Shown here piece after piece: positions 61,572 to 64,000 of a stretch of 64,000 bases of DNA; positions within the stretch are counted from its first letter, which is position 1, and each line of letters opens with the position of its first letter. The translations under genes were made by a program, and so were the position numbers. The notes below the pieces were generated by a model that did no database searches, was not told the DNA's origin, and worked only from the letters and a program-made list of their open reading frames with translations. Where the stretch lies: positions 16,717 to 80,716 of the forward strand of contig CAIXZH010000059.1 of the NCBI GenBank assembly GCA_903923905.1, in the 5' to 3' direction. Origin of the DNA: an uncultured Bacteroidia bacterium (GTDB lineage: Bacteria > Bacteroidota > Bacteroidia > Bacteroidales > Prolixibacteraceae).

Positions 61572-62624
61572 ATGCGAATTAAGAGTTGAAAATAAGGTAA
61601 ATGTAAGCTGCGGCTAATCGTCCAAAGACATATACCATCAATCCTTTTGTCGACCTCACTTTTGACGCTCTTTGAATATCTGTTTTTTCTATCAGCCAAT
61701 TGAACAAGGATTCAATAGGTTGTCTGACCTTTGAAACAGCAGTTGAAAACAAGTCATTTGCTGCTTTGTCCCTCTGTTTTATGTTCTCAGCCTGATCTTT
61801 AATACCTTTAACAGGCGTCAATATCAGCGAGTTATTGGCAATTTCTTTATCCTGAAAGTATTGGGTATCGTGATAAATTTTATCTCCAAAAAATGTTCGG
61901 TTTTCAATTCCGCCCCATGCTTGTTTAAATAGGTTAAGATCGTTTTCTGAAGCTGGAGTTAGCTGAAATTGTTCAGGGAATGGTAAATGATGTGGATGAT
62001 TGTACGCCAGGGCATGCAGTTTTAGTCCGTGGTAATAAATCCCTTTGGTGGAACAAAAGCCTTTGTCAGTAATTTCTCTTGCCACTTTGCCTTCGCGCTT
62101 GCCTGAACAAGTAATAACAGGCATTGAGTCCAATAAACTTTGATCTTTGATACAATCAGATGGCACGTTAGAATCTATTAAATTGGTTGATAACAACTTA
62201 AAGGCTTCGCCTAAACGATTAAGTCTCATAATAAACGCCTCATAAGAAGGCAACAGTGGAAACCAAGAGCGGAGGTGGTCACTGGCGTATCCATAAATTT
62301 GTTTAATTTTAAAACGTTGTTCTACGTTCATCACATAAAGATAAATTGTCATGACTTCAGGGTCAGTAAATTCAGGTACTGAGTTGTTACTGAACCGAAG
62401 ACATGAATACATTAGTTCGCTGTTGTATATATCGCTAATATACAGATATATAGCAATTAATTTAAGTTCTTTAACCTTGGGAATCATACGATAAGACATA
62501 GTGTAGTTACTTGTCCTAAGATATTGATTTCCAAGGTTTTATCAAAATATTTTAAGCATAAGTTATTGACAATCAATAAAATAAGTTGTTAATAACTTTA
62601 TCCATTTTAACTCTTAATTCGCAT
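61572..62624 (-). mobile_element. Complete insertion sequence, 1053 bp, IS982-like
   Basis: Perfect 16-bp terminal inverted repeats ('atgcgaattaagagtt' at 61572-61587 and its complement at 62609-62624) and a 5-base TACGT duplication define the ends exactly. One transposase gene fills the element; its last codons and stop lie inside the left terminal repeat. Length and transposase pattern fit the IS982-like group, but the family assignment is provisional. The intact ends and exact duplication indicate a recent insertion. Confidence 0.9.
61579..62499 (-). CDS. IS982-like DDE transposase
   Basis: A 306-residue DDE enzyme. It has 'LLDSMPVITCSGKREGK' (first Asp), 'GFCSTKGIYYHGLKLHALAY', 'ENRTFFGDKIYHDTQYF' (second Asp) and 'QPIESLFNWLIEKTDIQ' (Glu with Y/W-x-x-E-like spacing). 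The 'K-G-F-C-S-T-K-G-Y-Y-G-K-L-H' stretch is typical of IS982-type transposases. No frameshift or stop interrupts it, so it should be functional. Confidence 0.9.
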   Translation of the reverse strand: MSYRMIPKVKELKLIAIYLYISDIYNSELMYSCLRFSNNSVPEFTDPEVMTIYLYVMNVEQRFKIKQIYGYASDHLRSWFPLLPSYEAFIMRLNRLGEAFKLLSTNLIDSNVPSDCIKDQSLLDSMPVITCSGKREGKVAREITDKGFCSTKGIYYHGLKLHALAYNHPHHLPFPEQFQLTPASENDLNLFKQAWGGIENRTFFGDKIYHDTQYFQDKEIANNSLILTPVKGIKDQAENIKQRDKAANDLFSTAVSKVRQPIESLFNWLIEKTDIQRASKVRSTKGLMVYVFGRLAAAYIYLIFNS

Positions 62625-62840
62625 TACGTTGTTATTGTTAATTGGGTAATTGGAATTATTTTTTATAAAAAATGTTTTAACCTGTTGTGTCTTGTCAAAG
62701 GAAATAGATGTTTCAATTACTGAAAAATCATCAGTTTCAATTCTATTTATTTTATTTTCAAAAACAGAATTATTCAAAGCGGCTGAAGACAATAAGGTCA
62801 GCACTGTAATTAGTACATGTCTAAATATTTCTCTATTCAT
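62625..62840 (-). pseudogene. N-terminal part of the split membrane protein
   Basis: ATG at 62840 opens 72 codons up to the insertion. The start reads 'NREIFRHVLITVLTLLSSAA', a signal peptide or anchor, then 'FENKINRIETDDFSVIETS' and 'YPINNNNV'. Beyond the insertion border the frame runs into the terminal repeat and stops at a TAA. Joined to 61111-61566 it makes a 223-residue membrane-associated protein of unknown family, encoded directly before the DGQHR gene. Confidence 0.8.
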
Positions 62841-63183
62841 TATGGTTCATTATTATCATATATTTTTTCAAAATACATTGCAATTTAATAACAGCAATAA
62901 AATCAAAAAGCAAAATCAGCAAAGTTTATTGGTTTAATCAGTATTGTGTTTATTCCAACTTTTGACATAACAAGCTAAAGGATTATAAAATAGGATACAT
63001 CGAAGAATCAATAAGTCTTATGCTTATGATTATATTAGTCATTTATTAGTCAAAATTAATTTATTTTAATTGAATTATTTCTGGATTATTTAAAATTTAA
63101 TAGCAAGAATGCTGATGTATCGTTTTGGTTAATAGATGTAGCTTTTTCGTAAACAAGTGTAACATAAATTATATAATGCGACC
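62841..63183. other. Gene-free stretch before the split gene
   Basis: About 340 AT-rich bases with no supportable gene. It presumably holds the promoter of the split gene, but no clear -7 box with correct spacing was found. Confidence 0.4.
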
Positions 63184-63205
63184 AAAAAAAGGGAGCTTCG
63201 CTCCC
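63184..63205 (-). terminator. Rho-independent terminator of the 138-aa gene
   Basis: On the minus strand a 'gggagc' stem with a three-base loop is followed by seven T residues, 5 bases past the stop at 63211. Confidence 0.9.
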
Positions 63206-63210
63206 AATTT

Positions 63211-63627
63211 TCAAAGGTCAATTAGATCTTCGACTTCCCGGACTTTAGTGTCTAGCGTCCTTTTCATCTCGTCGATGACGGTGTTGATCACTGCGGAGTT
63301 TGAAGTTCTGAACTCATTTCCTGCAGCGTCACGTAGCTGAATTGATGAGCTGAGCCCATCAGCACCCAGTTGGAAAGTCTGCAACTTCCTGCGGCTTTCG
63401 TTTAAGATCCGGTAACGGTCGATCAACAGACTCAAATCTTCCACCTTCTGAATACGTTCATCCAGTGAAAGTTTCCGGGGAGCTTGTACAGGCTCTGGCT
63501 TCACCACGGTTAAAACAACAGGTTCAGGAAGTTCAACAGTTGCAACAACTGCTTCGTCAACCAACTCAATCAATGCAACCGCTTCATCGCGGGTTACAGC
63601 AGAACCATTATTCTTACTCATAATCAT
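63211..63627 (-). CDS. Hypothetical protein, 138 aa, coiled-coil C-terminus
   Basis: Not recognised. It has an acidic, Val/Glu/Pro-rich N-terminal half ('ELPEPVVLTVVKPEPVQAP') and a helical second half ('LDERIQKVEDLSLLIDRYR' and 'INTVIDEMKRTLDTKVREVE') that should form a coiled coil. A second Met at 63621 ('MSKNNGSAVTRDEAVAL') is an equally good start. Higher GC content than the split-gene region and its own strong terminator indicate an independent gene, perhaps of a mobile element lying further right. Confidence 0.75.
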   Translation of the reverse strand: MIMSKNNGSAVTRDEAVALIELVDEAVVATVELPEPVVLTVVKPEPVQAPRKLSLDERIQKVEDLSLLIDRYRILNESRRKLQTFQLGADGLSSSIQLRDAAGNEFRTSNSAVINTVIDEMKRTLDTKVREVEDLIDL

Positions 63628-64000
63628 TTACTGCTGCCCTGCAGATTTATTTTGGCATCTGGCTCGCCGGTTATACTTAAATTTCGGGCATTTAATATTG
63701 AGCCAGGCGGATAGTGTCAATGGGCGAATGTCAGTTTCTCAACCGGCAATTCGACTCCGCTCATTGTCCGGTTGGGAAACTGAACAAGCACGAAGTGCCG
63801 GGAGGTGAAACGCCAAAAGAATAACTTGTTTCGCCGGACGGCCCTTTACATTTCCGGCTGGCGATCAATACCTTTGCCCCGAGTGCGACACGTCGTTGCA
63901 CAAGTAATTGTCTAACAATGATTAGACCTATTGTTCCGTTAATAGTAGCCTATGGACACGTGCATCAGGAGTAATCTTTTTGTTCGCAGCTGTCCTGACA
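63628..64000. other. Gene-free right edge with a long imperfect hairpin
   Basis: Arms 'tcagtttctcaaccgg' (63731-63746) and 'ccggttgggaaactga' (63768-63783) pair at 16 positions with one G-T. Further right, GC-rich inverted pieces occur ('cgccggacgg', 'ccggctggcg'). No gene is supported. The structure could belong to a mobile element or a structured RNA that continues past the window. Confidence 0.4.

Noticed and set aside
62607..62840. 77-aa protein as an independent gene
   Set aside because: Its last codons and stop are supplied by the insertion-sequence terminal repeat.

Overview
The window looks like a chromosome segment of a Bacteroidota bacterium, most like the Bacteroidales/Marinilabiliales. 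Evidence for this is a FeoA-FeoB fusion with a tiny Cys-rich partner, a porin-family (PorT-like) beta-barrel, a GTP-type PEP carboxykinase, -7 boxes of the Bacteroidota type TAnnTTTG, weak or absent Shine-Dalgarno sequences, and an AT-rich composition. All family names come from reading motifs; no database search was possible.

Left part (1-20.6 kb) is ordinary backbone on both strands. It holds the start of an LTA-synthase/sulfatase-like membrane protein, pckG, an aminotransferase with an XRE-cupin regulator, xerD, aroQ, pyk, a beta-barrel protein, a secreted clan GH-D-like glycosidase, a LolA-like carrier, ftsK, carbamate kinase with ornithine carbamoyltransferase, a YqhD-type alcohol dehydrogenase, and feoAB. 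It ends at a tRNA-Arg(ACG) with its own terminator.

Right part (20.6-64 kb) looks like an accessory island abutting the tRNA 3' end. After about 1.45 kb without genes, only one small gene is on the plus strand; everything from 22.5 to 63.6 kb is on the minus strand. In transcription order it contains: a DGQHR/DndB-like gene whose upstream membrane-protein partner is split by a fresh insertion sequence; an MBL-fold hydrolase; a zinc-ribbon protein and recD-recC-recB; an ATPase of the AAA_14/DUF4143 type; a NERD-helicase; a type I restriction-modification set (hsdM-hsdS, a giant GHKL-ATPase/PD-(D/E)XK protein, a DUF4062-GHKL protein, hsdR); a DUF5655 protein, an ADP-ribosylglycohydrolase and an EEP-family nuclease; and finally a seven-gene cassette (30.4-23.8 kb) followed by a WYL regulator.

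The best candidate for something undescribed is that cassette: a BCS1-like AAA+ ATPase, a DnaA-like ATPase, a metallophosphoesterase, a DnaB-like RecA ATPase, two unknown proteins and a GmrSD-like DUF262/HNH protein. The WYL gene carries a perfect palindrome just upstream of its -7 box. A second copy with one identical arm lies at exactly the same distance from the -7 box in front of the first cassette gene, so the regulator and the cassette appear to form one regulated unit.
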